This document shows, in pieces, positions 1 to 10,965 of a DNA stretch of 64,000 bases. A program made the position numbers and the translations under genes. The notes below the pieces were generated by a model. That model worked only from the letters and a program-made list of their open reading frames with translations. It was not told where the DNA came from and made no database searches. Source of the DNA: Rhodosalinus halophilus. Its GTDB lineage: Bacteria > Pseudomonadota > Alphaproteobacteria > Rhodobacterales > Rhodobacteraceae. The number at the start of each line of letters is the position of its first letter. Positions within the stretch are counted from its first letter, which is position 1. The stretch is from the NCBI RefSeq assembly GCF_003298775.1, contig NZ_QNTQ01000016.1, forward strand, positions 1-64,000, given 5' to 3'.

Positions 1-61
1 GGAAAGAAGGTTAAGTGGACACTTCATGGGAAGTTCCAGTCCTTGCTTGCTTCGGGGGTCA

Positions 62-3000
62 TCATTCGGCCGGCACCAATTCCTCCGGCCGAAGAAGGAG
101 GGGCGCGATCTCGCGGTTCACGCGCCTGAGCGCGAGCCGTTTCCAGATCACGAAGATCGAGGGGATGACGAAGAGCGTCAGCAGGGTCGCCGTGACCATG
201 CCACCGATCATCGGCGCGGCGATCCGTTGCATGATTTCGGAGCCGGTGCCGGTGCCGTACATGATCGGGATGAGCGCCGCGAAGATCGTCGCCACCGTCA
301 TGATCTTCGGCCGTACGCGCAGCACGGCGCCCTCGAAAACCGCCTCTTCGATGTCGTCCCGCGTGAGCGCCCGGGCCTCGGCCCGGGCGAGGTCGCGGCG
401 CTTGTCCCAGGCGAGGTTGAGGTAGAGCAGCATCACGATGGCCGTCTCCACCGCGACGCCGGCGAGCGCGATGAAGCCCACCAGCACCGCCACCGAGATG
501 TCGAAAGCGAGGTACCACAGGAACCAGACGCCGCCGGCCAGCGCCACCGGCAGGGCGGCGAGGATGATGCCCACCTCGATCACCCGATTGAAGGCCATGA
601 AGAGCATCAGCGTGATGATCAGGAGCGTCGCGGGCGCCACGATCATGAGCCGCTCCTGCATGCGCTCGATGTATTCGTACTGCCCCGACCAGGTGAGAGA
701 GTAGCCCGGCGGAAGGTCGACCGTTTCCGCGACGACGGCTCTCGCTTCGACCACGTATCCGCCGAGGTCTCGCCCCGCGATGTCGATGAAGACGAAACCC
801 GTGCGGCGCGCATTCTCCGAGCGGATCATCCCGGGCCCGTCGACGATGCGGATATCGGCCAGCGCCGCGAGCGGCACATGCGCGCCAGAGGGCGTGACAA
901 CCGGCAGCCCTTCCAGCCGCTCGGGGCTGTCGCGCCATTCCTGGGGGTATCGGAGGTTGATCGGGAACCGCTCGAGCCCCTCGACCGACTCCGAGACCTG
1001 CGTGCCGCCGATGGCCATCTGCACCACGTCCTGCACATCCCGCACGCTCATCAGGTAGCGCGCGGCGGCTTCCCGGTTGACGTCGATCTCGATGAACCGG
1101 CCGCCGACGGGGCGTTCGGCATAGGCCGATGACGTGCCCTCGATATTCGCAACCGCGCGCTCGACCTCGATCCCGATCCGGGCGATCACGTCGAGATCCG
1201 GACCGGATATCTTGACGCCGACCGGCGTCCGGATGCCGGTCGCCAGCATGTCGATGCGGTTCTTGATCGGCTGGATCCAGACGTTCGTGACACCGGGTAC
1301 CTGCACGATCCGGTCGAGTTCGTCCCGGATGCCTTCCATCGTCATGCCCGGGCGCCACTCTTCCTCCGGCCTGAGCTGGATGGTCGTCTCGATCATCGTG
1401 AGCGGCGCCGGGTCGGTCGCCGTCTCCGCGCGTCCGGCCTTGCCGTGGACGGTCAGCACCTCCGGCACGGTCGCGATCAGGCGGTTGGTCTGCTGCAGGA
1501 CCTCGCGTGCCTCGCCGATCGACACGCCGGGATAGAGCGTCGGCATGTAGAGGAAATCGCCCTCGTTCAGTTCCGGCATGAACTCCGAGCCGAGGCGCTG
1601 GAGCGGATACCACATCGAGGCGACGACGGCGGCGGCCAGCAATGTCGTCGCCCAGGGCCAGGCGATGGCCGCGTCGAGGAACGGGCGATACAGCCAGACC
1701 ACGATCCGGTTCAGCGGGTTCTTCCGCTCCGGCAATATCCGGCCGCGCACGAAGTATCCCATCAGCACCGGCACCAGCGTGATCGACAGGATCGCGGCGG
1801 CGGCCATGGCGTATGTCTTGGTATAGGCCAGCGGCTGGAACAGGCGCCCCTCCTGGTTCTCCAGCACGAAGACGGGCAGGAAGCTGACGGTGATGATCGC
1901 GAGCGAATAGAAGAGCGCCGGCCCGACCTCGGAGGCGCAGTCCTGCACGATGCGCCAGCGATTTGCGGCCGTGAGCTTTTCCTTCTCGAGCCGCCGGTGC
2001 ATCGCCTCGATCATCACGATGGAGGCGTCGACCATCGCGCCGATGGCAATGGCGATACCCCCCAGCGACATGATGTTGGCGTTCACGCCTTGCGCCTTCA
2101 TCAGGATGAAGGCTGCGAAGATGCCCAAGGGCAGCGAAAGAAGGATCACCAGCGAGGAGCGCAGGTGCAGCAGAAAGGCGGCGCAGACCAGCACGACGAC
2201 GACGAATTCCTGCGTGAGCTTCTTCTCCAGGTTCTCGATGGCGCGCTCGATCACGCCGGAGCGGTCGTAGGTCGTGACGATCTCGACGCCCTCGGGCAGG
2301 TTCAGGCGCAGCTCGTCGATCCGCTGCTCGACCGCGCGGATCGTGGCTAGCGCGTTGCCGCCCCAGCGCATGATCACCACGCCGCCGACCGCGTCGCCGA
2401 GCCCGTCGAATTCGCCCACGCCCCGGCGCATCTCGGGCCCGAGCCGGATCTCGGCCACGTCGCCCAATGTCAGCGCGGCACCGCGTTCGTTCACGATGAG
2501 CGGCGCGCTCGCCAGATCAGACAGCTCGTCGATGTAACCGGACGAGCGGACCATGAACTCGGCCTCGCCCATCTCGATGACGCTGCCGCCGGTTTCGCGG
2601 TTCGCCGCCTGGATCGCACTGCGCAGCTGGGCCAGCGTGATGTCGTAGGCCCTTAGCCGGTTGGGATCGACGACGACCTGGTACTGCCGGACCATGCCGC
2701 CGATGGTGGCGACCTCGGACACGCCGTCCACCGCCTGCAGCTCATAGCGCAGGAACCAGTCCTGCAGCGTGCGGAGCTGGGACAGATCGTGATTGCCGGT
2801 TCGGTCGATCAGCGCATACTGGTAGATCCAGCCCACGCCCGTGGCATCCGGCCCCAGCTGCGGCGACACGCCTTCGGGCAGGCTTCCGGAGACCTGGCCG
2901 AGATATTCCAGAACCCGCGAGCGCGCCCAGTAGAGATCGGTGCCGTCCTCGAAGACCACATAGACGAAGCTGTCGCCGAAGAAAGAGAAGCCCCGCACAT

Positions 3001-3241
3001 CCTGCGCCCCGGGCACGGCGAGCATCGCCGTGGCGAGCGGGTAGGTGACCTGGTTCTCCACGACCTGCGGGGCCTGCCCCGGATAGGGCGTGCGCACGAT
3101 CACCTGCACGTCGGAGAGGTCGGGGATCGCGTCCACCGGTGTCTCGCGAATAGCCCAGACACCCGCCACGGCCATCATGCAGGCCAGCGCCACGATGACG
3201 AACCTGTTCGCGATCGAGGCGCGGATGATGGCGGGGATCAT
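62..3241 (-). CDS. cusA: CusA-type heavy-metal RND efflux pump
   Basis: Inner-membrane RND subunit of a tripartite Cu(I)/Ag(I)-type exporter driven by proton import. The 1059 residues match the usual length of heavy-metal RND pumps. The sequence shows an N-terminal helix, the family segment DAIPDLSDVQ near residue 40, a first periplasmic loop, a helix bundle from about residue 340 containing GAMVDASIVMIE, a second periplasmic loop, and a final helix bundle ending near residue 1040. The stretch RIDMLATGIRTPVGVKI resembles the CusA metal-cleft region. The ATG overlaps the cusB stop as ATGA, so the two genes are translationally coupled. No outer-membrane CusC gene lies within the window; it may lie beyond the left edge or elsewhere. 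Copper rather than zinc/cobalt is inferred from the CusF-like domains on its partner and from the island around it. Confidence 0.95.
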   Translation of the reverse strand: MIPAIIRASIANRFVIVALACMMAVAGVWAIRETPVDAIPDLSDVQVIVRTPYPGQAPQVVENQVTYPLATAMLAVPGAQDVRGFSFFGDSFVYVVFEDGTDLYWARSRVLEYLGQVSGSLPEGVSPQLGPDATGVGWIYQYALIDRTGNHDLSQLRTLQDWFLRYELQAVDGVSEVATIGGMVRQYQVVVDPNRLRAYDITLAQLRSAIQAANRETGGSVIEMGEAEFMVRSSGYIDELSDLASAPLIVNERGAALTLGDVAEIRLGPEMRRGVGEFDGLGDAVGGVVIMRWGGNALATIRAVEQRIDELRLNLPEGVEIVTTYDRSGVIERAIENLEKKLTQEFVVVVLVCAAFLLHLRSSLVILLSLPLGIFAAFILMKAQGVNANIMSLGGIAIAIGAMVDASIVMIEAMHRRLEKEKLTAANRWRIVQDCASEVGPALFYSLAIITVSFLPVFVLENQEGRLFQPLAYTKTYAMAAAAILSITLVPVLMGYFVRGRILPERKNPLNRIVVWLYRPFLDAAIAWPWATTLLAAAVVASMWYPLQRLGSEFMPELNEGDFLYMPTLYPGVSIGEAREVLQQTNRLIATVPEVLTVHGKAGRAETATDPAPLTMIETTIQLRPEEEWRPGMTMEGIRDELDRIVQVPGVTNVWIQPIKNRIDMLATGIRTPVGVKISGPDLDVIARIGIEVERAVANIEGTSSAYAERPVGGRFIEIDVNREAAARYLMSVRDVQDVVQMAIGGTQVSESVEGLERFPINLRYPQEWRDSPERLEGLPVVTPSGAHVPLAALADIRIVDGPGMIRSENARRTGFVFIDIAGRDLGGYVVEARAVVAETVDLPPGYSLTWSGQYEYIERMQERLMIVAPATLLIITLMLFMAFNRVIEVGIILAALPVALAGGVWFLWYLAFDISVAVLVGFIALAGVAVETAIVMLLYLNLAWDKRRDLARAEARALTRDDIEEAVFEGAVLRVRPKIMTVATIFAALIPIMYGTGTGSEIMQRIAAPMIGGMVTATLLTLFVIPSIFVIWKRLALRRVNREIAPLLLRPEELVPAE

Positions 3242-5670
3242 TGCGACACGCTCCGCGGGGCGGCGGTGCCGACAAGGGTCATCGAGAAGTCGGGATTGCG
3301 CTGCAGGAGCAGGGTCAGTTCCTCGCCCGTGGGCAGGGCGGCCGGGTCGATGCCGTCCCCGAGGACGAAATCCATCGTCATCCCCGGCATCCCGATCTCG
3401 ATCATCGGCCCGTGGGTCACGTTCGCCGTGCGGCCTTCGGCGTCGACCGCATTGATGGTGCCCGAGACCTCCATCGGCGGCTGGATCGGCTCGGCGGCTT
3501 CCAGCACCATCGTCATGCCGTCGGGGCGCGCGAAGGTCAGGGTCATCTCCGTCCCCGTCCCGAGGGTGGCCGGATCGAGCGCAGGGTCGACGGCGAAGTC
3601 CATGGTCATGCCGGGCATCCCGATCTCTATGATGGGCCCGTGCGTGATCGTGGCTTGTCGGCTCACGGCATCGATGGCGTCGATGGTGCCGGTCACGACG
3701 ATGGGCGGCGCGGCCGGCATCACGGGGTCGGCCGACGCCAGCACCATCGTCATGCCATCGGGCCTCGCGAAGGTCAGCGTCATCTCGCGCCCCGTCTCAA
3801 TGCCGCCGGGATCGAGTGCGGCGTCGAGGGCGAAGTCCATCGTCATCCCCGGCATGCCGATCTCGGCGATCGGTCCGTGGGTGATCGTGGCCTGCCGGGT
3901 CGCCGGGTCGATGGCGTCGATCACGCCCGACACGACGATCGGCGGGGCCGCTGCCGCAGCGGCGTCATCCTCCGCCTGCGCCGGCCCAGAGTCTTCGCCC
4001 TCGGCGCGCACGGCAATGATGGAGAACATCCCCGCCTCGTCCCTCGCCAGATCGAACTCGATGGGCGTCTCGAGCGGAACCTCGGCCGGATCGAGGCCCG
4101 CCACGTCGAGGTCCATCCGCATCGCGGGCCAGCCGAGATCCGGGATCGGGTCGTGATCGAGCGTCAGCCGGCCCTCGGGCGTCACGCCGAGCGCGATTCC
4201 GGTGCCCGTCGCCGCCACACCGTCGTCCGGGCCCAGCTCGATCAGGCCGAGAAGGCCGTCGGCGCCGCGCGCGGCCCGGAACGCCACCTCCTCTCCCTCG
4301 CGGAGCCGCTCGAGCGCCACGTCCGCGCGCACCGGGAACTCGGAGGTCATCGCCGGCCAGTCGAGGCTCTCGAGCGCGTCGTGGCGGAGCGTCGCGAGGC
4401 GCCGATCCCGGTCGAGCGCCACCAGCGTGCCCGTCCCGCGCGCGGGGTCCTCATCGGTGGGCGCCATGCGCGTGAAGCCGGCGCTCAGGGCGCTCTCGCT
4501 GTCGATCAGGAACTGCGCCGAGGCCACGACCTCCTCGCCGGGCGCGAGCCCCTGAAGGATCTCGGTGCGGCCGCCCTCGCCGAAACTGTCGCGCAGCCCC
4601 GTGGTGACGAGGCGCGGGCGGAAGGTGCCCTCGCCGGTCCTGAGGATCACCCGCTCCGCCGCCCCGGTGCGGATCACCGCTTCGGAGGGCACGGTCAGTA
4701 CCTGTCGGCTCGCATTCGGAACGAGGCTCACCGTGCCGAACATGCCGGGACGGAGAAGGCCGTCGGAATTGTCGAAGCTGAGGCGCACGGGCAAAGTGCG
4801 GGTGCGCGGGTCGAGTTCGGGGTAGATGTAGTCGATCTCGCCCTCGAAGACGCGCCCGGGAAGATGCTCGAACCGGGCGACGGCGGTCATGTCCTCGGAG
4901 AGGCGGGCCATGTCGCGCTCGAAGACGTCGACGATCAGCCAGACCTGGGCCAGATCCGCGATGGAAAAGGCGCGGGTGCCCGGCTGCAGATACATTCCGT
5001 CGGCAGCGTCGAGCGCTATGACGACGCCGTCCTGCGGCGCCTCGATCTCCACGTTGCGGGCGAGCTGGCGGGTCTGCTCGATCTCGGCGATCTGGCGGGG
5101 CGACATGCCGTGGCTGATGAGCTTGTTGCGCGCGGCGTCGAGAATGCGCGGGTCGCCGTCCTCGACCGCCCGGATGAGATCGCCCGTGGCGGCGGCCACG
5201 AGCGGAGAGAAGAGATCGAACAGGACCTGCCCCTGTTCGACCCGGTCGCCGACCGCGCGCACCTCCAGCCGCTCGATCCAGCCCTCGACGCGGGTGTGCA
5301 CATGGCTGGTGCGGTGCTCGTTGTAGCCGACGAATCCCACCGTCTCGATCCGCTGTGCCACGTCCGTCATCCGCGCCAGCGCGGTTCGCACCCCGATCGC
5401 GTTGATCTCCGCCGCGCTGAGCGAGACCTCGGCGGGATCGCCGGAGGGTTCCTGCCCGGCATAGACCGGGATCAGGTCCATTCCCATGGGCGACTTGCCC
5501 GGTCCCGGTTGCCGGAAATTCGGGTCCATCGGCGCGACCCAGTAGAGGATCTCCGGCCCGTCCGATCCGCCGGTGTTCGCCGGATTGAGGTAGAACCTCT
5601 CGAGTGCGATGCCGCCTGCGGTGCCGCCCGCCAGGGCAAGGATCGCAAGGGCCGAGTAACGTCCGCGCAT
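3238..5670 (-). CDS. cusB: CusB-type membrane fusion protein with about five C-terminal CusF-like domains
   Basis: Periplasmic adaptor that links the CusA pump to an outer-membrane channel and passes it metal. The 810 residues are roughly twice the normal CusB length. Order of parts: N-terminal membrane anchor; a heavy-metal-binding segment with WVAPMDPNFRQPGPGKSPMG (residues 44-63); the adaptor barrel/hairpin core to about residue 400; then five repeats of about 75 residues (about 411-483, 484-557, 576-654, 655-730, 731-810). Repeat 2 has the full CusF ligand set His, Trp, Met, Met (GWPAMRM). Repeats 3-5 have GMPGMTM, so Met replaces Trp. Repeat 1 keeps DWPAM but has Ser in place of the last Met. 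A good ribosome site (AGGAGG) precedes the ATG. The gene sits after a small leader gene and a hairpin, and its stop overlaps the cusA start. Confidence 0.93.
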   Translation of the reverse strand: MRGRYSALAILALAGGTAGGIALERFYLNPANTGGSDGPEILYWVAPMDPNFRQPGPGKSPMGMDLIPVYAGQEPSGDPAEVSLSAAEINAIGVRTALARMTDVAQRIETVGFVGYNEHRTSHVHTRVEGWIERLEVRAVGDRVEQGQVLFDLFSPLVAAATGDLIRAVEDGDPRILDAARNKLISHGMSPRQIAEIEQTRQLARNVEIEAPQDGVVIALDAADGMYLQPGTRAFSIADLAQVWLIVDVFERDMARLSEDMTAVARFEHLPGRVFEGEIDYIYPELDPRTRTLPVRLSFDNSDGLLRPGMFGTVSLVPNASRQVLTVPSEAVIRTGAAERVILRTGEGTFRPRLVTTGLRDSFGEGGRTEILQGLAPGEEVVASAQFLIDSESALSAGFTRMAPTDEDPARGTGTLVALDRDRRLATLRHDALESLDWPAMTSEFPVRADVALERLREGEEVAFRAARGADGLLGLIELGPDDGVAATGTGIALGVTPEGRLTLDHDPIPDLGWPAMRMDLDVAGLDPAEVPLETPIEFDLARDEAGMFSIIAVRAEGEDSGPAQAEDDAAAAAAPPIVVSGVIDAIDPATRQATITHGPIAEIGMPGMTMDFALDAALDPGGIETGREMTLTFARPDGMTMVLASADPVMPAAPPIVVTGTIDAIDAVSRQATITHGPIIEIGMPGMTMDFAVDPALDPATLGTGTEMTLTFARPDGMTMVLEAAEPIQPPMEVSGTINAVDAEGRTANVTHGPMIEIGMPGMTMDFVLGDGIDPAALPTGEELTLLLQRNPDFSMTLVGTAAPRSVSQ
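3241..4440 (-). repeat. Tandem CusF-like domain repeats inside cusB
   Basis: Five successive units of about 225-240 bases encode the C-terminal CusF-like modules. The last three units are closely similar at both protein level (THGP..EIGMPGMTMDF) and DNA level, which suggests recent duplication. The first two are more diverged. Confidence 0.85.
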
Positions 5671-5723
5671 TGGAACCTCCTGCCAGCCGACCCGCGTGGG
5701 ACCGGCCCGAAATTCAAGGTGGA

Positions 5724-5746
5724 CCCGAGCCGGAAAAGGGCTCGGG
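5724..5746 (-). promoter_or_regulatory. Intergenic RNA hairpin between leader gene and cusB
   Basis: A perfect 8-bp stem, CCCGAGCC (5724-5731) with GGCTCGGG (5739-5746), surrounds a 7-nt loop. It lies 15 bases after the leader-gene stop and about 40 bases before the cusB ribosome site. No T-run follows on the minus strand, so it is not a classic terminator. An attenuator or translation-coupling role is inferred. Confidence 0.55.
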
Positions 5747-5760
5747 CCTGCAAGAACCTG

Positions 5761-6162
5761 TCAGGAAATTCGAGGAGGTCGTTCAGGCAGTGGTGTGTCG
5801 ATCGAAGGCGCGACCACTGGCACGAGTGAATGAGCACAGGCGCTTCGTCCGTGCTTCGTGGATGTCGGAAGGTCCGTGTGTTGCAGTTCGGAGAGACAAC
5901 ATCCCCATGGATGGCAGCTTGACGACGCTGCTAGCTCGGAGTCACAGCACTCTGCGGCGGCCTCTCCCGGCGGCATGTGGTGCGATGCGTGCGACATCGG
6001 TCCGGGATCGGCTGGGCCCCAGGCGTCGCTTCCATAGCCGCCGTGACCCGGATGCTCCAGCGCGACAGCAGCAGCGGCACCAGCGATCATGAGCGCGAGG
6101 CACATGATCAGCGCCATCAGACGCTTCGCCGCAAAGCTGGACGCAACACTATTCATGATCAT
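5761..6162 (-). CDS. Small Cys/His-rich CutF/DUF2946-like leader protein
   Basis: A 133-residue protein with a hydrophobic N-terminal export signal (about residues 10-34), a His-rich stretch (HPGHGG, SHASHHM), a Cys cluster (ECC, CHPWGCC, CAH) and a proline-rich end, PLPERPPRIS. The C-terminus closely resembles that of the small gene at 19465-19815, which also has a CHP...C motif. From what is known of the family, CutF of Rhodobacter capsulatus (DUF2946) is a copper-responsive leader with a Cys motif, a Pro-rich C-terminus and a downstream stem-loop. The same layout here, ahead of cusBA, suggests an equivalent role. The start could be Met1 or Met3; no clear ribosome site is seen and a palindrome covers the start. 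It could instead be a simple periplasmic copper binder (CopL-like). Confidence 0.65.
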   Translation of the reverse strand: MIMNSVASSFAAKRLMALIMCLALMIAGAAAAVALEHPGHGGYGSDAWGPADPGPMSHASHHMPPGEAAAECCDSELAASSSCHPWGCCLSELQHTDLPTSTKHGRSACAHSLVPVVAPSIDTPLPERPPRIS

Positions 6163-6166
6163 GAAT
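6151..6166. promoter_or_regulatory. Perfect 16-bp palindrome over the leader-gene start
   Basis: ATTCATGATCATGAAT is self-complementary, and the flanks (ACT...AGT) extend the symmetry imperfectly. It contains both candidate ATG codons of the leader gene. It could be a repressor site or an RNA hairpin hiding the start; which one is not shown. Confidence 0.35.
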
Positions 6167-6218
6167 TAGTTGCGGCCACGTGCCTAGACAACTGGATTTT
6201 TTGACCGGACACGCGACA

Positions 6219-6224
6219 GATACA
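6219..6224 (-). promoter_or_regulatory. Candidate TGTATC regulator half-site upstream of leader/cusBA
   Basis: On the minus strand CTGTATCTGTCGC lies about 60 bases before the leader gene, in the transcribed direction. It shares TGTATC with boxes near 7176, 13375, 13404 and 18901. No clean second half-site at 10-bp spacing is present. Confidence 0.3.
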
Positions 6225-6397
6225 GTCGGCTCGGCCCGCGATGGCATGGGGGCATGTCCGCGCGTTGCCATGCAATGCGGAGAGTCCCAGCAAATGCGGC
6301 GTAAGAACCGACTCAACCGCCGAGTATTTCGGCGATCGAGGCGCACCTCGCCCACTGTGCCGTTGTGCAAGCGCAGGCGAGCGTTGCGAACACCGGT

Positions 6398-6850
6398 TCA
6401 GGCGTGTCGTTGGAAGACTGCCGTCGATCCGTCACGCATCACCAGCAGGGTATCGAAGGCGTCTCGCTGATTGCCCATCTCCATGCCCGGTGAGCCGATG
6501 GGCATGCCCGGAACCGACAGACCGATGGCGTCGGGGCGTTCGGCAAGGAGACGTTCGACATCTGCGGCCGGCACGTGACCTTCAACGACATACCCGTCGA
6601 CGAGTGCTGTGTGGCAGGAGGCCAGTTCCGGCGTGATTCCGGACCGGGCCTTGAGCGCATAAAGCGCGTCCTGGTCGATATCCCGCGCGTCCACGGCGAA
6701 GCCCGCACGCGCCATGTGGTCGACCCAGGCCGAGCAGCATCCGCAGGTGGGCGATTTGTAGACCTCGACGTGCGGTGAGAGCGACTGAGCAGAAGTCCTG
6801 CCTGCCAGCCCAGCGGCGACGGCCGTCAAGAGAAATGATCGTCTGTTCAT
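6398..6850 (-). CDS. DUF411-family periplasmic metal-binding protein
   Basis: A 150-residue secreted protein of the DUF411 family, commonly found in copper and other metal resistance loci. The N-terminus MNRRSFLLTAVAAGLAG has an RR pair followed by a hydrophobic stretch, suggesting Tat export. The mature part begins VEVYKSPTCGCCSAWVDHM, carrying the family CGCC motif. It continues with a thioredoxin-like fold segment, a Cys in ASCHTALVDGYVVEGHVP, and the conserved GLSVPGMPIGSPGME end. I chose the ATG at 6850 because it begins directly at the signal peptide; an in-frame codon 18 bases upstream adds nothing recognisable. Its exact biochemical role is unknown. Its position next to copZ and cusBA points to copper binding or delivery in the periplasm. 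Confidence 0.88.
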   Translation of the reverse strand: MNRRSFLLTAVAAGLAGRTSAQSLSPHVEVYKSPTCGCCSAWVDHMARAGFAVDARDIDQDALYALKARSGITPELASCHTALVDGYVVEGHVPAADVERLLAERPDAIGLSVPGMPIGSPGMEMGNQRDAFDTLLVMRDGSTAVFQRHA

Positions 6851-6916
6851 GCGTGGTTCCAGTTCCAATTCTGCAAGGTTTCAGTTTTGGTTGCCCAAGA
6901 ATTCACATCGTGTGCG

Positions 6917-7111
6917 TCAGGCCGGGGTGGCGGGATAGCCGGCCTCCGTCAGGGCGGCCTGAAAGGAGGCGGGATCCTTGGCCGAGCCGATCGTCACGGT
7001 CTTCGATGGCAGGTCGGTATCGACCTTTGCATCCGGATCGATCGCCTTGAGCGCCTTGTCGATCGCGGCCGTGCAGTGGCCGCAGCTCATGTCCGGGACG
7101 TGAAACTTCAT
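6917..7111 (-). CDS. copZ: CopZ-like HMA-domain copper chaperone
   Basis: A 64-residue cytosolic metallochaperone consisting of a single heavy-metal-associated (ferredoxin-like) domain. The metal motif is MSCGHC near residues 8-13 (MxCxxC form), followed by AAIDKALKAIDPDAKV and a typical C-terminal beta strand with AGYPA. Such proteins bind Cu(I) and hand it to the ATPase CopA. It lies between copA and the DUF411 gene on the same strand. The copA gene here has no HMA domain of its own, so this separate chaperone probably supplies that function. The spacing upstream (about 120 bases to the copA stop) leaves room for its own promoter, where a TGTATC box is present. Confidence 0.92.
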   Translation of the reverse strand: MKFHVPDMSCGHCTAAIDKALKAIDPDAKVDTDLPSKTVTIGSAKDPASFQAALTEAGYPATPA

Positions 7112-7175
7112 CTTGAGTTCTCCTGTTCATAGCGAGTCTTAAGGGCCTGCCTACCGGCGACAAGTCAAAGACCGT

Positions 7176-7191
7176 TGTATCTGCTTGGACG
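7176..7191 (+). promoter_or_regulatory. Candidate TGTATC box upstream of copZ
   Basis: TGTATC-TGCT-TGGACG: a TGTATC half-site followed, at 10-bp spacing, by a weaker TG half-site. It lies in the copA-copZ gap. The same arrangement occurs at 13375 and, perfectly, at 18901. A direct-repeat site for the OmpR-type regulator at 13466 is inferred. Confidence 0.35.
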
Positions 7192-7235
7192 GACCGGGCA
7201 TTTGCGGGAAAACCTGGACCTGAAAGTCGCATCGC

Positions 7236-9569
<2,334 letters not shown>

Positions 9570-9591
9570 CGGGACTCCCCTTTCGGGACTC

Positions 9592-9622
9592 AATGTGGGG
9601 CTTCCAGTTATTGGAAGGTCAA
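9592..9622 (-). promoter_or_regulatory. CueR/MerR-type promoter of copA
   Basis: On the minus strand: -35 TTGACC (9622-9617), a 19-bp spacer, and -10 CACATT (9597-9592). The spacer region holds the perfect dyad CTTCCA-ATAAC-TGGAAG (9617-9601). The over-long spacer and the CTTCC...GGAAG dyad are hallmarks of CueR-family copper promoters. It reaches a few bases into the end of the permease gene. Confidence 0.75.
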
Positions 9623-10965
9623 GGGGATGCCTTCCCTGTTTCACCGGTGTCTGCTGGCCCGTGGTCATGGCCGTCGTCCATGGGCGGATTAAGCTTCAGA
9701 AAGACATGCTCGAACGCGAAGACGGCGGCCATGGCGGCCAGCGCGATCAGAACGATCGTCGGGTCGCTTTGCCATTTCATCACGGTGAAGGCTCCAAGCA
9801 CGACGGCGTCGAGCCCGATGGCAGTCAGGAGGATCCAGCCCCGCGCACTGATCTCCTCCCTGAGGTGGCGCCAGACGCCCCAATGGATCAGCACGTCCAT
9901 CACGAGGTAGAAGAAGGCGCCGAGAGACGCGATGCGGCTGAGGTCGAAGAAGATGGTGAGACCCCCGGCGATCACGACCGTGTAGACAAGTGTGTGACCC
10001 CGGATCGTGCCCGGCATCCCGAAATGGCTGTGCGGGATCATCTTCATGTCGGTCAGCATGGCGAGCATGCGGGACACCGCGAAGATGCTTGCGATCACGC
10101 CCGAGGCCGTTGCGACAAGCGCCAGCGCCACCGTCAGGTAGAACCCGATCCGGCCAAGCGCAGGCTCCGCCGCTTCGGCAAGCGCATAGTCTTTCGCGGC
10201 GACGATCCGGTCGAGCGGCAGGCTCGAGCCCACGGCGAAGGCCACGAGCAGGTAGACCACCACGCAGATCGCGATGGAAATGACGATGGCGCGGCCGACA
10301 TTGCGGTGCGGGTCCGTGATCTCGGCGCCGGAATTCGTGATCGTCGTGAAGCCCTTGAACGCGAGGATCGCGAGGGCGAGCGATGCGACGAAACCGGCGG
10401 CGCCCGTTTCCCCGTCGCCCGACGCCTCGAAGGAGATGCCACCCGCCCACAGCGCCGCGATGCCGAAGAGCGCGATCCCTCCAACCTTGAGGACCGCCAT
10501 GACCTGCGACAGCAGCCCCACCGATCTGTTGCCGGAGGCATTCACGAGGTAGGCGAAGACGATGAGGCCGACACCGATCGCCGGGACGAGCCAGCCGCCC
10601 GGCTCCATCTCCAGACCGCGCATCAGGTAGGTGGCGAAGGTCCGTGCAACCAGGCTTTCGTTGATGACCATCGAAAGGGCCATCAGGAGTGCCGCGCCAG
10701 CGGCAACCGTTGTCGGCCCATAGGCCTTCTTGAGGATCATGCCGATGCCGCCCGCGGACGGCCAGGCATTCGACATCTCGATGTAGGTGTAGGCGCTGAA
10801 GGCGGTCACGACGGCGCCAGCGACGAACGCCAATGGGAACAACGGGCCCGCCAGTTCGGCGATCTGCCCGGTCAGGGCAAGGATCCCGGCGCCGATCATC
10901 ACGCCCGTTCCCATCGCCACTGCGTCGGGCAGGCTGAGGTTGTTCCGCTGGTAGTCGGAACTCAT
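9619..10965 (-). CDS. APC-superfamily permease
   Basis: Integral membrane transporter of the amino acid-polyamine-organocation superfamily, 448 residues, with about 12 hydrophobic segments. The N-terminus has the family hallmark in helix 1, [16 protein letters not shown], and the helix-6 region contains [16 protein letters not shown], typical of eukaryote-like APC permeases. I chose the ATG at 10965 because it overlaps the stop of the TVP38 gene as ATGA and starts directly before helix 1. It is the last gene of a unit with DUF302, rhodanese and TVP38 genes. An amino-acid permease in a copper island is unusual. It might import or export a copper-complexing or sulfur amino acid, but nothing in the sequence gives the substrate. 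Confidence 0.85.
   Translation of the reverse strand: MSSDYQRNNLSLPDAVAMGTGVMIGAGILALTGQIAELAGPLFPLAFVAGAVVTAFSAYTYIEMSNAWPSAGGIGMILKKAYGPTTVAAGAALLMALSMVINESLVARTFATYLMRGLEMEPGGWLVPAIGVGLIVFAYLVNASGNRSVGLLSQVMAVLKVGGIALFGIAALWAGGISFEASGDGETGAAGFVASLALAILAFKGFTTITNSGAEITDPHRNVGRAIVISIAICVVVYLLVAFAVGSSLPLDRIVAAKDYALAEAAEPALGRIGFYLTVALALVATASGVIASIFAVSRMLAMLTDMKMIPHSHFGMPGTIRGHTLVYTVVIAGGLTIFFDLSRIASLGAFFYLVMDVLIHWGVWRHLREEISARGWILLTAIGLDAVVLGAFTVMKWQSDPTIVLIALAAMAAVFAFEHVFLKLNPPMDDGHDHGPADTGETGKASP

Noticed and set aside
1-61. Possible insertion-sequence end (AAGTGGACACTTC) at the left edge
   Set aside because: Only 61 bases are available; no transposase or matching inverted repeat is visible.
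24-5829. Long open frames on the plus strand and in other minus frames across cusA and cusB
   Set aside because: They are antisense or shifted shadows of GC-rich genes, with Arg/His/Asp-rich translations and no domain features.
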